Shown: one piece after another, positions 46,951 to 59,361 of the stretch
How positions within the stretch are numbered: the first letter of the stretch is position 1
How the letters are laid out: each line of letters begins with the position of its first letter
From: Sipunculus nudus
Taxonomy: Eukaryota; Annelida; Sipuncula; Golfingiida; Sipunculidae
Direction: 5' to 3'
DNA length: 64,000 nt
Assembly: GCA_026874595.1 (NCBI GenBank)
Contig: CM049308.1
Coordinates: forward strand, 19,755,867 to 19,819,866
The notes under the pieces: generated by a model
What the model saw: the letters and a program-made list of their open reading frames with translations, nothing else
What the model was told of the DNA's origin: nothing
Database searches by the model: none
Position numbers and translations under genes: made by a program

Positions 46951-48089
46951 GGCAGTTACATGTCAAACAAGATAAAGCTGCAGAAACGCAGCGCAGAAAC
47001 CTTCACTTTTTTGTGAGGTTCATATCATGAAGATATTATTATGTCAAAGTCAATATATATATGAAGCAGATTTTGTCTGCACAGACAAGATTCTCATGTA
47101 CGCTGATTCCATGTCTTAATCTTTAGAAAAAATGACCTAAACCAGCAAGGTTGGTATTAACTCACCGACATATATTAGGCTAAAAATGTTTCATTAGAAA
47201 TGAAAGCAAAGGTTACATTTGGAATTTAATATGAATCTATCTATACAAAGTAATAAAAATAAGATATTAGATATTCAAAGACAGGTGGTTGAAGTATAAG
47301 GGGATGCTATCTATTGCAAAACGTACCTAATTCCTCTCGAGCAGAAGGCCATCAAAAAAATATCTTGTATCAAAAAAGACATCTTGCACTGCTATAGATA
47401 CAAAATATAACAAACAAGGAGGAACCTGATCAGGGAAGTCATCATTTTGCTAAAGATCATAATCGTTCTCTGTCATATATTACAATACTTATTTATAATT
47501 TACATTAAGGGTGTATATAACAACAGGGCAGAGTAGCTAGTTGAGAACTTTGTTGGACAAAATAATAATAAGTTCACTTTTGTACAAATGCAATTATAAG
47601 TACAAAGGGAAAATTAGACGATTATCCAGTTTAATCTAAGTGCATCCGTTTATGCAAATGCATTCTAATGAATAAGTATTTGAGGTTATAACTGTGAGCA
47701 TGACTCACCTTTAATCCAAGTTTTCAACATTAAGTTTGCGAAGGTTTGGTAAAAAATATTATAACATAATAATGTAAGGTTCATAACATCTCTCATATAA
47801 GATAAACAGAACCCTTCCTGCTCATGAATTAAAATGCCCGGCCAAAATTAAACTGTATGTGATCAAATCGACGCAAAAAGACATTAAACAAGACTGAATA
47901 CATAACTACCTTGACGGAGGTAGGAAAAAGGGGTTACAATAGAAATTATATTATGTAGTTTTGTCATAGCCGCGGAACATTTGAGACAGAAGGTTATATT
48001 AAATTAACCAGGGCAGCCGCTTGAAGCTCATTTATCTTTTTTACCCTCGAGACATTTTTTATTTAAACTACGTTGAACTTAGACATGTA
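46951..48089. other. No gene recognised
   Basis: Positions 47370-47470 and 52980-53065 share phrases such as CATMATTTTGCTAAA...CATAATCG-like, hinting at another old duplication. Confidence 0.35.
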
Positions 48090-48910
48090 CAAACATTTTT
48101 GCTTGTCTCTGTAACGTATTTCGTAAATGATATCATGGGTTATTTGACTTCATTTATCGTTTTCTTAATATATAAAGAAAGCCTGCATGACATATTAAAC
48201 TGTGGAGCTTTGGTGACTCTGGGAGATTATAACAAGCATCATTTTATGCGGCCTTGTAAAAATGCTTTGCTGAAAGGGAATTCAAATTTCTATTTGATTT
48301 CTCTTTTAGTATTTCTATGACTTCTTAAATTTAAAGCACACAGATTTTGTTCCCAAGTCGAGTAACATTTTCATATGTTATGTTGAAGTAAATTTTGACT
48401 AATCGTTCTAGTAAAGTTTTGAGTGTATATAGAATGATTTTCCAACCCTTTTTTTATCATTTTTAGGTTTTGGTATTATGACTCCAGGGATTATTAAAAT
48501 CGTATTCAGTCAATACAAATTCCTTCTTCAGCTGCTAATTTACGTTAATAACAACTTGTTTGAATCTTGTTACGTGAAGATGTTTTGAGTTAAACTATTA
48601 AATTGCCTTAATTAATCATTATAATCTGTGAATGAAATTTTATAACATCACATTGAAAATATGAACGTCATAAATTCGCCAAAAACAAAGTACCCGATGA
48701 TTCCATATCAGTAAGGAAGGCCGATATAGAGTTTTATACTCTGTCACCCTTTTTATGCCTGGCTCTTGTAAATCTAACACAGGAATCATTGACCTTTATA
48801 ATTAATTAATTTTAATCTTTTAATGGGAGTTTCCAAGTTTATTTAAAGTACCAGCTTAGATCATTTGGTTGGCGCAGCTTCCATGACAATGCGAGGAAAT
48901 TGTAAAACAT
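48090..48910 (+). repeat. Block S, copy 3
   Basis: GACATATTAAACTGTGGAGC, CATTTTATGCGGCCTTGTAA, TTGAATCTTGTTACGTGAAG and TCTTTTAATGGGAGTTTCCA align with S1 and S2. Confidence 0.55.
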
Positions 48911-49471
48911 TTAAAAAAAATTAAAAGCTTCATAAAATCCTAATGACTTAATCATGATGGAGCACATCCTGTCTTCTCATATTCATAAAGGTTTCACTAA
49001 AGTTAAAGTTGACTGATGTAAACCTTATAAAAGCTTAGTTTGAGCGCTATAAAGTTATAATTGACATTTTAGCTGCGGAAATTAACATGATACATATGTC
49101 CATTAAGTTTCTACAACTTTCAGCTATTAAAGTGATCAATGGCGTCATCAAGACGTCAAATTATCTGTAGTCTTAGATGAATGAATAATTACATTGTCTC
49201 TGGGAAGAGTGGAACCCCTATGACTGCAAGGAACCGTTATTATAATCCGTTGTTTCATCAGTACATATTATTGTTTTCCATAAAAGTGGTGTGACTACGG
49301 AGTCCCTTCAAAGACGCTTGTAGTAGAATTTCCGTCTTCATTGCTGGTTTTTGTCGTACTTTCACATCTTTTTGTGCCGGTCGGTTGGTAGCAAATGTTA
49401 GCTTTTTGGTGGCCGGCAGACGCCCGTCTGATTCCCCAGACCTGCGCAGACCGGCGTGGCTATAACCCGGC

Positions 49472-49474
<3 letters not shown>
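48911..49474. other. No gene recognised
   Basis: A GC-richer patch at 49370-49470 just left of the AT tract holds no identifiable element. Confidence 0.4.

Positions 49475-49547
<73 letters not shown>
49475..49547. repeat. (AT)n microsatellite
   Basis: About 73 bp of pure TA, among the longest such runs in the window. Confidence 0.95.
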
Positions 49548-49549
<2 letters not shown>

Positions 49550-50004
49550 AGTAGGTTCCATTGCTTGCAGTATAATACTTGATACAACAACAGTAGAGCA
49601 GATTACTTAAATGTTAAGCACTTTGGAGCATTATAACTAGTTATAACCCGGTGGATGTTGGTCAAGCTATATTTATACATTAAAAATTGTATAATTTGCA
49701 CTCCTTCCCTACGTTATGTTACGATAGTAAAGCCCGTCTCCGAAAAAGAAAATGAATGAAAGGGCAATATATCCCAATTTAAATTGAACCAAAGAAAATG
49801 CTCAAACGTTTTCTTTCGGTCTAAGCTGTGCGTCTTCCTTTTTGGTAGATAGGGTTATTGGTATAATCTTACTTTTTTATCAAATAGTCTGTGGTCATTT
49901 CTCATTTTCTTTCCTGTCTATATTATATGGCATTGTGTAATCTTATTTGCTATGTTTGTTTCCATTAAACTTTCCCTGTTTTTTGTGTCGCTCCACTTGC
50001 TGGC
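49548..50004. other. No gene recognised
   Basis: Nothing identified. Confidence 0.4.
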
Positions 50005-50660
50005 GATGTGTATTTCCCCATCGTATCTTCTGTTCTTTAACATAGATTCTTGCTTGTTTATTCCAAACCCCTTTTTTCTGCGTTCAATCCGATTCTCGTT
50101 TTCCAGTAATTCTCGCTAAGTTGCTTCTAATTATTCGTTTTTCCTCGCTATCATTGATTGCATGTTTGTTCGTCATAATTTATTTTCCACTGCCATCTGG
50201 AATACGTTACAAAGTCTTTCTTTATCTCTTTATTCGTGTCAGGTAAACGTATTCAAATAAGCAATATCCTTGTGCAATTTGGCAGACGGTACAAAGCATT
50301 TCCTATCATTCGTTTATTTTCCGTGACAGATAAAAGTGTTCAGGTAGGCAATATCCTTGTGCCATTTGGCAGACGGTACAAAGCATTTCCTATCATTCGT
50401 TTGTTTTTCGTGACAGGTAAAAGTATTAAAACAGGGAATATCATTGTGCCATTTGGCGGGCGCTATAGAGCCTTTCATATTATTCATGAGTAACTCAACA
50501 CATGACGAGTTCTTCGTTGGTCGATAACCAATAAAACGCTCTTACATCTCAGATGAATTCCCACTCAATGACAAAACTAGGATTCCTGGATAGTTTTTGG
50601 ACTCCCTCGCAAACATTGTTTTGGCATGACAATAAACTGAGTAATCTTTACTGGTTTTTT
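50005..50660 (+). repeat. Block U, copy 1
   Basis: Contains the 87-bp repeat (below), then CTCAGATGAATTCCC and GACAAAACTAGGATTCCTGG. The same order occurs at 53640-54150. Confidence 0.45.
50185..50492 (+). repeat. 87-bp tandem repeat, about 3.5 copies
   Basis: GCAATATCCTTGTGCMATTT, GGCAGACGGTACAAAGCATT, TCCTATCATTCGTTT and GTGACAGRTAAAAG repeat with period 87 (starts 50261, 50348 and 50435; a partial copy precedes). Since 87 = 3 x 29, an 85-codon frame crosses it with a 29-residue repeat (NILVPFGRRYKAFPIIRLF...). A lone diverged unit lies at 53879-53965. No known domain. Probably non-coding. Confidence 0.85.
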
Positions 50661-52041
50661 TTCTCGTTTTTTCCCTTTCATTCTAATCTTTGAAATCGCA
50701 ACGTAAATGTTAATGGTATTGCGACGTTAAAGTATTTTATGCAAAGGACTAGTAAATCCGTTAATTCAGGTTTTCAAGTTAAAATGAATGTAACCTGGCT
50801 AACATACAATAGATACAATAGATACTATTACATCATTCTTTTAAGTGCGAGGTTAATGTGGGAATTAATAGTTCCAAGGCAAATCTTCTGGAGTCCTTAT
50901 AGGACATTTATATGTACAAACATGAGCCTTTGTGCCTGGTCTTAATTTAATGATTAATTATTAAAATTTAATTATCTGTTCATGGCAGTTACGGTAATAT
51001 TGCAAACTCTACGGAGATGAGTGCACAGAACTTTTTAATTAAAGTTTTGAGAACCTCGATATAAAATGTAAATAAAAAACCTTTGACGTCCTGAAAATAA
51101 ATTTTGTTATCATAGACATATATGTGATATAGCAAACATACTATTATTCTATATATAGAAGGAAAAACTAAAATTGTGTTATCAAATATGAAACGTTCTA
51201 ACAGATAATACTTACATTTATCCAGATTTCATTAATCTAACATATTTGAACGTAGGATTTTATTTGATTAATCCTTGTGTCCTCTTTTTTATAAAGGTCT
51301 CTGCGTTATAGTAAAGCGCTGAGTGGAATATATTTTTTTTTAAATTGTGCACATTTTTCTGCTTATTTTCATGTGAACGTTTGAATCAAAGTGAAAATTG
51401 AAATTCTCTATTCAGTTGCTTCCATTATCGTCCATGGCCCATTATTCTGTAGTCATCTCTTCTATAGTTATAAGTAAACATTTGACCTCTTGGAACGTAA
51501 AATAATAACGAAACTCTCCGAATTATAATGGGTAATATTTAACTTTTTGTTCTATATTTTCCTATTCGAAAGTAAATGGTAAGTTTACAATTATCTTTAC
51601 TTCAATCTAAATATTGGGAGTGAAGGCCTTAGTAAATTGGTTAAATTCGTCAAAAAGGTTGAATTTCACACAATATCTTTTACAATGCAAAAATGTCAGC
51701 GAGAAAAAATGATAAAGAAGAATATATTTTTCTCATAATCAGGTTTAGACTTCCTAGGTGCGTGTTCCGCTTGTGTAAACCGGCACTGCTAATCATGTGA
51801 ATTAAAATTACCTCAAAAAAACGTGCAAAACTTATTTCAGCTGGTTGGATATTCCAATTTACTTACTTAGTGTTGTATAAAAAGTTACGAATGAAAACGG
51901 AAAGGAAATGTATATTCTTTTGAAATTTAATATAATACTATGTTAATAATGAAGGAAAAAACAGGTAACGAATACTTACACACAGATGGTTTAAGAGCTA
52001 GTGTACCCTTTAGGAGTCGAGTAGTTATTTATTTAGCATAC
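50661..52041. other. No gene recognised
   Basis: AT-rich with no identifiable element. Confidence 0.4.
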
Positions 52042-52910
52042 TGTTACGGAACCTAATAACAACAGATCACGTAGTCGTGACGAGCATAAATTTTGTTACG
52101 GAGATAAAATAAATCAGATTCTGTAACACTAGGCAGCATGAAATGTCTAGAGGAATTAATAAAGAAGTCAGCGGTTTTTTGTTAACAAATAATTAAAATT
52201 TATTCTTAAAACAATCCTTATCTTACAATACACTAAATCAATACAATTATACGGTATAACAACAGTATAACAGTTGATCAATACAATTACACAGTATAAC
52301 AAATAAAGTGTACAGTACCAGAGTGTCCAGATCCTAGGCTTTTCTGGATACCATCGCTGTCACAGCGCAGCAAATCCTTTAAAACATATATTCCAAATGA
52401 ACAGTTCACATAAATCTTCTCAGAGAATAATAGTCCATTTCAATCTCAAATTCAATCTGTTGTAATCCAAAAGTGAAGTTCTGGTAATAGTCCCAATGAC
52501 AAACTGAAGACTGTAAATCTGTTACAAATTTCAAAGAATATCTTTAAGTTCTACAATTATCGGATAGGTCCAAAAACTGACTCCCACTCTTCCACTGAAA
52601 CATTTCTTTCTTTCTCCCCTCGGCTGTAAACACAGCCCCTATTTATAACTTTTTAAGCGAAAATTCTAGAAATGGTAAACTCCATAGAACAATACACACG
52701 TTACAGGAACAGACTTAAAACATCTAGAACAAAGAACGCTGTGTTTCTATACATCAGACCCCACACGTGGGCCAGCCCGACTCGTACGTCTCCCATGGCA
52801 ACGAATTATGCCGGCCCAACACACGTAACACCCCTGCGCACAATTAACCGAAGCCTGCCTTACACGAATCAAAATGTTAACAGCGCACAATAAAAAAGAC
52901 ACCTGTAACA
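52042..52910 (-). mobile_element. Solo LTR of a retrotransposon, copy 3
   Basis: An 869-bp LTR in minus orientation, TGTTACGGAACC...ACACCTGTAACA on the plus strand. Flanked by ATAC at 52038-52041 and 52911-52914. Poly(A) signal AATAAA on the minus strand at 52199-52204. The TATA region (about 52640) is decayed. With copy 4 it forms a longer subfamily with extra sequence in the middle. An open frame at 52672-52893 on the plus strand is antisense to the U3 region and not a gene. Confidence 0.9.
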
Positions 52911-52914
52911 ATAC

Positions 52915-53190
52915 ATATAAGGCAAGCCCTTTTGACGGGACGACCTGTGTTAAGAACGCAGCCGATACGAATGATCGCGAATGCTATCTATGATAAACGA
53001 AACTTTATCTCAACAGATAAATCATCTGGTAAAATTTCATAATCGGTATCTGCCACATGATAAGTCGTAGCCTAACTCAACCCCTGATATGAACCGGCAT
53101 TTTGTTTGCATGTATAAACAGGGCTTCCTTGAAATAAAGTATGGATCTATCATAAGTTTACCTTATACATCTATAATATGTATTCCTCGG
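52915..53190. other. No gene recognised
   Basis: See the shared phrases with 47370-47470. No gene. Confidence 0.35.
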
Positions 53191-53420
53191 ATTGGATACA
53201 GGAAAATAAAACTAAACAATTTGTCAGTACACCAGGTAAAAATCATTGGTTTACGGATGAGTGTGTATTCAAGAAGAGAATCCTTTAAAGAATACGATGC
53301 TATTCTATCAAAGAATTCTGCCCCACGTTAATGTCTCATTTCAGAGAGATGACCTTATGTCGCAATGCATACATATCAGGGTAAAGTTATTTTACACGAA
53401 TTTCCTTCAGCGTCAGTGAT
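53191..53420 (+). pseudogene. Possible LINE ORF2 linker fragment
   Basis: One frame (about 53234-53330) reads KNHWFTDECVFKKRIL, resembling the K.PWFTDEC...K segment that links endonuclease and reverse transcriptase in many LINEs. It is followed after a stop by basic and aromatic residues as in that region. The match is short and broken by stops. Could be part of the same decayed L1/Tx1-like family as 46.2-46.9 kb. Confidence 0.3.
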
Positions 53421-53639
53421 ATTTATTATATAGAATTAATAATATTCCAGAAACGTCTGTTCTCTTTGACAAGCTTTCCAGATCTGAGAAAGTTAAACAT
53501 TTCTTCAAATTTATCAATTAGATATATATTTATTTTTAATCTTAGCTGGACTTCCCTTTTTTTATTAATCAAAAGGTCGATGAGATTAATTTTTGTCGTT
53601 TTCGTGTGTTGTACCCATCATCTTGTTTTATTTTCCTTT

Positions 53640-54150
53640 CGCACTCTGTTTGTTAGTATTGATTCTTTCAGCTTCGAATCTTCTGCTCTTGTTCGTTAGT
53701 TTTATCTCACAGTCCTGTCATTTACATTTAATCTGATTTGGATTTCAGGTATTTTTTGTACTCTGCTATTTTATAGTTCAGTATACTTTTCACGTCCTTT
53801 ATATAACTTCGCTTTCCATACCGCCAAGAAATGACCAACCAGTCCATAGTGTCTTGAAATGAGCGTGCTAGATTGGCTATTTCCTGACAGGTGAAATTCG
53901 GTCACTCTTTCAAATTGGCAATAACCTTGCACAAATTGAAAGGCACTACAGAACATTCTTATTAGTAGGAAGGAGGAAGCTAATGCATACCAAACGGACT
54001 ATTAATGACTGGTAGACAGCACTTCCTTGCATTTCAGATGTAGTTCCCCTTGATAACAAAACCAAGATTTTAGGATGTTTATTCGATTCTTTACAACACA
54101 TGTTCCACGACTCTCTTTGAGTCATACTATCAAATCGTCCTTTACCACCT
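53640..54150 (+). repeat. Block U, copy 2
   Basis: A single 87-bp-type unit at 53879-53965 (TGACAGGTGAA, GGCAATAACCTTGCACAAAT, GGCACTACAGAACATT), then TTTCAGATGTAGTTCCCCTT and AACAAAACCAAGATTTTAGG, matching copy 1 in order. Confidence 0.45.
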
Positions 54151-56517
54151 TGGGATATTTCTTAATAAATGTTGTTAACATAGACGTGTTAGGCGAAGAA
54201 TGGCGTACTCAAGCAGTACACGTGACATGAAGTCTTCAATTTCGGTCATTCTGAGTGCATTTGTGGCTTTTCCGTCGCTTTAACATTTTTTTTCCCAATG
54301 ACGGCATAAGTGACATAACAAGAACCTGAATGAATATGCAACAGCCCATGCCACAGTCGGGAAGCTGCTCAAATACATTTTCTTGCTTTCAGTTTTAGCT
54401 TTTAGGCATGGCCTCTTTAAAACTACCACTTTTTGTTTCAAACGTACACTTTGCTGATCGAGCTTATAAATATAATAAAGCTGTACTTTGAAAATCCCTT
54501 AAACAGGTATTATTTTAATTCAAAATGGGCCTTAGATGCATCGGCCAACATACAACAAAATATGATTTGGAACTTTATGATATTATATATGATTGTAAAA
54601 CCATGTATGTCAAATATTTCTGTTCGTCTCTTAGTAACTTTGTACGCCGTTTGCCGGTCTCGGTACAAATTAATCCTTTTGTCTTTGCCTTTTAACGATT
54701 GTTTACTCTCAGCCCCTTATGCATATCGACTAAGGTCTTAACATACTGTCTAATGGAGTACATAAAGTAACATGAATATGGTAATATAATTTAACTTACT
54801 CTGATGGAAGTCTATCGCGGATTTCCTTTTTTTTCATGATTCCCTTGGTTTATCAGCCTGTTGTAGCTTGGAGGTAACCAAACTACTTGGCTAAGACCCC
54901 GCAGTTTTAGCATTGCGTTGTTTCATTCTCTAGTCGGCCGTTGATTAAGGAACTTATTAGATACAATTCCCAACAAAGTTTTACTAAATTATTACATAAT
55001 GAGAATTGTTATTTCGTTACATGAATAACCTTTGTTTTTTATATCGCCTGTTGTTATGATGAGATTAATAAAAGGAATGCAGTGAAACGTTTTACCATAA
55101 TCATCTTCCACATGAATGCCATCCTATTATGGAAAATGCCCGAAATAATGGTTATCTGGCAATTTTAACGGCATGTCAAGTTCATTATTTGTTGGTACAA
55201 AAAACATCTAATGCTATTCCCGGGACTCGAAGATTTTTTTTCTCTTAACTCAGCCATACCACTTACAGGTTTTTGCCTTTGTGTTGGTGTTAGTATCCAT
55301 GGTTTAAATAATAATATATGATAAATCTTCCTGTAATCAATATTTTTATATAAGGGTGTTCGTATTTCATCATATATTATACTCATCTCCATTAAAAAAA
55401 TAATGTAGGAAAATAAATCGAAATATTTCTTCTTTTATGTAAGAAATATGTTATCTAGAAAAACGTCTTGACGTGTGGTAATCATAGAATGCATTGTAAT
55501 ACTACTGTCTTTACCAACATTTAACAGCATGATACAATTACAGGTTACATATATAAAGAAACATGTACGGAGCAGCTACCATCAAACAAAGGTTTGTTTG
55601 TCAAATAATTCATCCAACGATGGCATCTAATTAATAAAGGAAGCAGATATTTTAAAGGCCGACAAAAGAACTGTGCTTGTTAATTTAATTACAATCCTTC
55701 GTCTTCACAGAAGATCTTAATTAAAAAAAGGATGGGAGGCAGGTGCATTTAATTAATTGATTCATAATAAACTCTGGAAACTAATTAACTTTATGATGAT
55801 CTTCAGTAACTACAGAAAGAAAGGGCCGAAGAAAAGAACCACAAAGCTATGCAATATTCTTAAGTATATATCATTTTCATTAAATATTGTTTAAAAAAAC
55901 GTATTTAATACAAGGGGGAGCCGTCTTTAATTTGAAGTGAATTTTCTGTCCGCTAAAGGCTATTTAAAAATTGCGCTATGAATAACCTAAAATGAACGCG
56001 CCTGCATTGGCTGTTATTGGCTGAAAGGCCAGGTGCAAAACTGAAGATTGATGATAGAAAATGGTAAAGGGGAGGCAAATCATGCAGATACAGCTGCTTG
56101 CGAAACCAATCGCCTTGGCGTAAAATCCAAATACAGTGTGCCTTTGCGCCCGGTCCTCTGATCTGGTCGGCTACAGCAAGACTGCAGAGACACTATATTA
56201 TTAACCCTTGGCCTATGCAAGCAAGCTTTAATGTGAATATAATGTAAACTAACGGAAGGGTACATGGGTCATTTTTTTATTATTACATGTTAATGTAGTG
56301 ATAAGTAAACATTTTGAGTCTTGCAAATATACCTTAATCTTTAAGAGTGAATATTTTGCACTGCATAATTGACTGTTTTCTGAAGCATGGACGCTTCTTG
56401 TTGTTGCAGGTATAGGCAGCTGGATAATAGGTGCACGAAAGCACAGACGTAAATAAAATATTACCTGAGAGATCATAATACGATCAGGACAGTTCGGTCC
56501 TCTTTTATATGCGACCC

Positions 56518-56518
<1 letters not shown>
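54151..56518. other. No gene recognised
   Basis: The longest featureless stretch of AT-rich DNA. Frames of up to 102 codons (54433-54741) show no motif. Confidence 0.4.

Positions 56519-56558
<40 letters not shown>
56519..56558. repeat. (AT)n microsatellite
   Basis: Pure AT run of about 40 bp. Confidence 0.95.
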
Positions 56559-56563
<5 letters not shown>

Positions 56564-57763
56564 TTTTATACAGCAATTTATTTGTTTTATTCGTATGTCT
56601 CAGTTTCAATTTATATTTTTTAAATTATCCTCTATTTCCCTATTTTTCTCCATTGTTTCCAGCAAGACTCTCCTCATATTATTTGTGTGATGTCACAGTT
56701 TGTTTTACATTACTCCGGTAAACCCGCTGATGGTATCACGTACGCACCAGATTGACTTCCTTCTAGATAAAATGCGTCAGTGCAATCTTTGATGTAAAAC
56801 ATACACAAATATAACTACATACTTTCGCCAAGCTTTGTGACAAATTTTTATCGGAAGAAATATATCGATTACCAGCACAATATTATCAATAAAGCTTCAA
56901 TAATTTACAAGACATAGACGCTCCCTGAAGTTAATCTAAATACCCCTGCCTTGACGCAAAGGGGCCCCAGCGAAACAGTAATGAAAACCATATTCACGGC
57001 GTTTTCTTGATAAAACCAACTAAAGAATATACATAAACTACATTTACATTCTTATACTCATCTGATGGTTTGCAAAATAAGTTGAACACACTTCCATTGC
57101 TTTTACATTTGTTGTTCAGTAGAAGCATATTATATTTCAAATGCAAATTAAGTTCTAAAAGTTCATCAACTATTTTATTTTCGGAATTGTTGATCTATTA
57201 TCATTAAATATATTTCAATTATTACGTCAGTCATTGTTGTTTTTATTATAGTTTAGACAAGCCTGTGTACCGATGGTTAACAAAGAGACTTCAAATCCAG
57301 AAACACGGGTAATTGCCTTTGCATATACGCTTTTTATTTGATAATTTGCTAATTAAGTTTCATTTGTTCACGATTTAAAAATATGATCGGTTTACCATGA
57401 CAACAGTGGATAAATCAGCAATATACTGATTCCCATGGTAAAGCTTAAAAATCATCCTTACTATAATGCATCGTTATATTCAGTTTGTGCGTTTAATTAT
57501 TGGGAGGTTATAGTATTTTATTGCTCCTGAGGGGTTTGTTTTTCCCCTTATAACCTGCCAAATACCACAATTCCCAGGTTGCGATCGAGCCATATAAGTT
57601 CATAAACACAAACAAGTGCGGATGTTTGTTTGTTAATAAATATACCTTAATTAACATTCTCTTTTATTTGTGTTACAAAAGCACAATTAAAGCACTGTGA
57701 TTTTCTTATATACTAATATCAGGTTACACCTATTTGGTCAACATTTTTATAGTCTATAAGACT
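56559..57763. other. No gene recognised
   Basis: Nothing identified. Confidence 0.4.
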
Positions 57764-57897
57764 CAACGTAGTATTTTTTTTATATTGAATCACAAGAAGC
57801 ATACAGCACAGGACACAGCTCTGCAGAAGACAACGTAGTATTTTTTTATATTGAATTACAAGAAACATACAGCACAGGACACAGCTCTGCAGGTGAC
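57764..57897. repeat. 67-bp tandem duplication
   Basis: CAACGTAGTATTTTTTT through GACACAGCTCTGCAG occurs twice with period 67 and only a few differences. Confidence 0.95.
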
Positions 57898-58004
57898 ATG
57901 AAAGGCCACGTTCGATGGAGATCCGTCAATAGAATAAGGAGAGATTTTAGCAGGTAAAACGGACAACATTAAAAAATCGTGATAAAGCTTTAAATATTTT
58001 AGTA

Positions 58005-58330
58005 ATGTCTAACATGGTTCCAACATTTTTACATTAATTGTCAAAGTATTTCAGAAGGTTTTAAGGTTAAACAAAAAATTGTGTAGATATTGTATATATC
58101 TCAATTATATGAAAGGGATCTTTATTGACAAGTTAAAGTATGCTTAGCTTGTCTTTGCAACAGCTAACAAATAGAGATAATTCAATGGTCTTTCCAGAAA
58201 TTCCTTTGATCTTATTTTATCTTATTCGCACATCAGGGAGATAATTGTTTTACATTACGATTGTTTAATTATATATAGGTACTTGTTAATTTTGAAACTC
58301 TGGGTATTTTAGTGACTCTGTGTGTTTTTT
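58005..58330 (+). repeat. Block T, copy 1
   Basis: TGGTTCCAACATTTTTACAT, TATATCTCAATTATATGAAA, AGGGATCTTTATTGA and AAGGGAGATAATTGTTTTACATT-like words match 61555-62170. Confidence 0.6.
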
Positions 58331-58430
58331 ATGAGTTTCAATAGTGTCAAATATAATGCACAAAATGAATCATGTTAATATTCTATGTTTCATGTGGAGG
58401 CGCTGGAAATTATTGTGCAGTAATAGCACA

Positions 58431-58434
<4 letters not shown>

Positions 58435-58483
<49 letters not shown>
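58435..58483. repeat. (AT)n microsatellite at the LTR-4 insertion point
   Basis: About 49 bp of pure AT ending one base before the LTR. AT-rich repeats resume on the other side (59361-59400), so the LTR is inserted in or beside AT repeat. Confidence 0.95.
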
Positions 58484-58488
<5 letters not shown>

Positions 58489-58782
58489 ACAGATGTCTCT
58501 TTTATTGTATCAGCAGTCTTACATGAGTTTGTGCAACGCTAGCATTGGCCGTTGCTATGCCGGCATGCCCCGGACCACGCGTGCGGCCCACGTGTAGACC
58601 AATGATCATGCTGATCTGGGGCTTTCTTGCCTAGCCGGGCCGGGACGGGCCGGCTCACGTATGGACCCTGGTGTGTAGAAAGACGGTGTTCGTTGTTCTG
58701 GATGTTATGTGTACTGTGTGTCATGTTAGGTTTTTTGGGTTGTTCGGGAATTCGAAGGTTCTCGGCTTGGGGTGAGAAGTTT

Positions 58783-58790
58783 TATATATA
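58783..58790 (+). promoter_or_regulatory. TATA box of LTR-4
   Basis: TATATATA followed by GAGGGCTGTGTTTT, as in the other copies. Confidence 0.6.
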
Positions 58791-59195
58791 GAGGGCTGTG
58801 TTTTGGAGCCGGGAGAGAGAAGAGAGAAATATATAATATTATATATTATATTTAATATAAGACACAGAAGCGTGTAAGTCAGTTGTGGACCTTTTCCGAT
58901 AAGCTAAATTTTTGACGGATCTTAAATAGTCTTCAGTTTGCTTTCGGGATTATAACAGGAACTTCACTGTTGGATTACAAAGGATTGAATGAACTGGACT
59001 GTTATTCTCTGAGAAGATTTGTGTGAACTGTTCATCTGAATTATATGCGTTAAAGGACCTTTTGTCGCTGTGACAGTGGTGGTATCCAGGTATTGTACAC
59101 GTTATCTATATACTTGTAATGATTTACTGTTGGTCTGTTGTTATACTGTGAAATTGTATTGATTTAGTGTATTGTAATGTTAGGATTGTTTTAAG

Positions 59196-59201
59196 AATAA
59201 A
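59196..59201 (+). terminator. Polyadenylation signal of LTR-4
   Basis: AATAAA in the conserved position downstream of the TATA box. Confidence 0.6.
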
Positions 59202-59361
59202 ATATTAATTATTTATAAACAAAAAAACACTGACTTCATTATTCATTCCCAAAGACATTTCACGCTGCCTAGTTTACAGAATCTGATTTTTTTTAACTCC
59301 ATTAAAAAATTATGTTCATCACGCATACGTGATCTGTTGATATTAGGTTCCGTAACAAATT

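Larger units (their letters stand above)
58485..59357 (+). mobile_element. Solo LTR of a retrotransposon, copy 4
   Basis: An 873-bp LTR, TGTTACAGATG...GGTTCCGTAACA. Flanks are TATT (58481-58484) and AATT (59358-59361), an imperfect 4-bp duplication. TATATATA box at 58783-58790, AATAAA at 59196-59201. It shares the longer form with copy 3 but lies in the opposite orientation. No interior follows. Confidence 0.9.

Noticed and set aside
49258-49590. 110-codon frame on the minus strand
   Set aside because: It reads mostly IYIYIY from the AT microsatellite.
52672-52893. 73-codon plus-strand frame
   Set aside because: Antisense to the U3 region of solo LTR-3.
43547-52910. LTR-2 and LTR-3 as the two ends of one full-length retrotransposon
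   Set aside because: They have the same orientation and suitable spacing, but each has its own perfect target duplication (ATAT and ATAC), they belong to different length classes, and the sequence between them has no ordered gag-pol.
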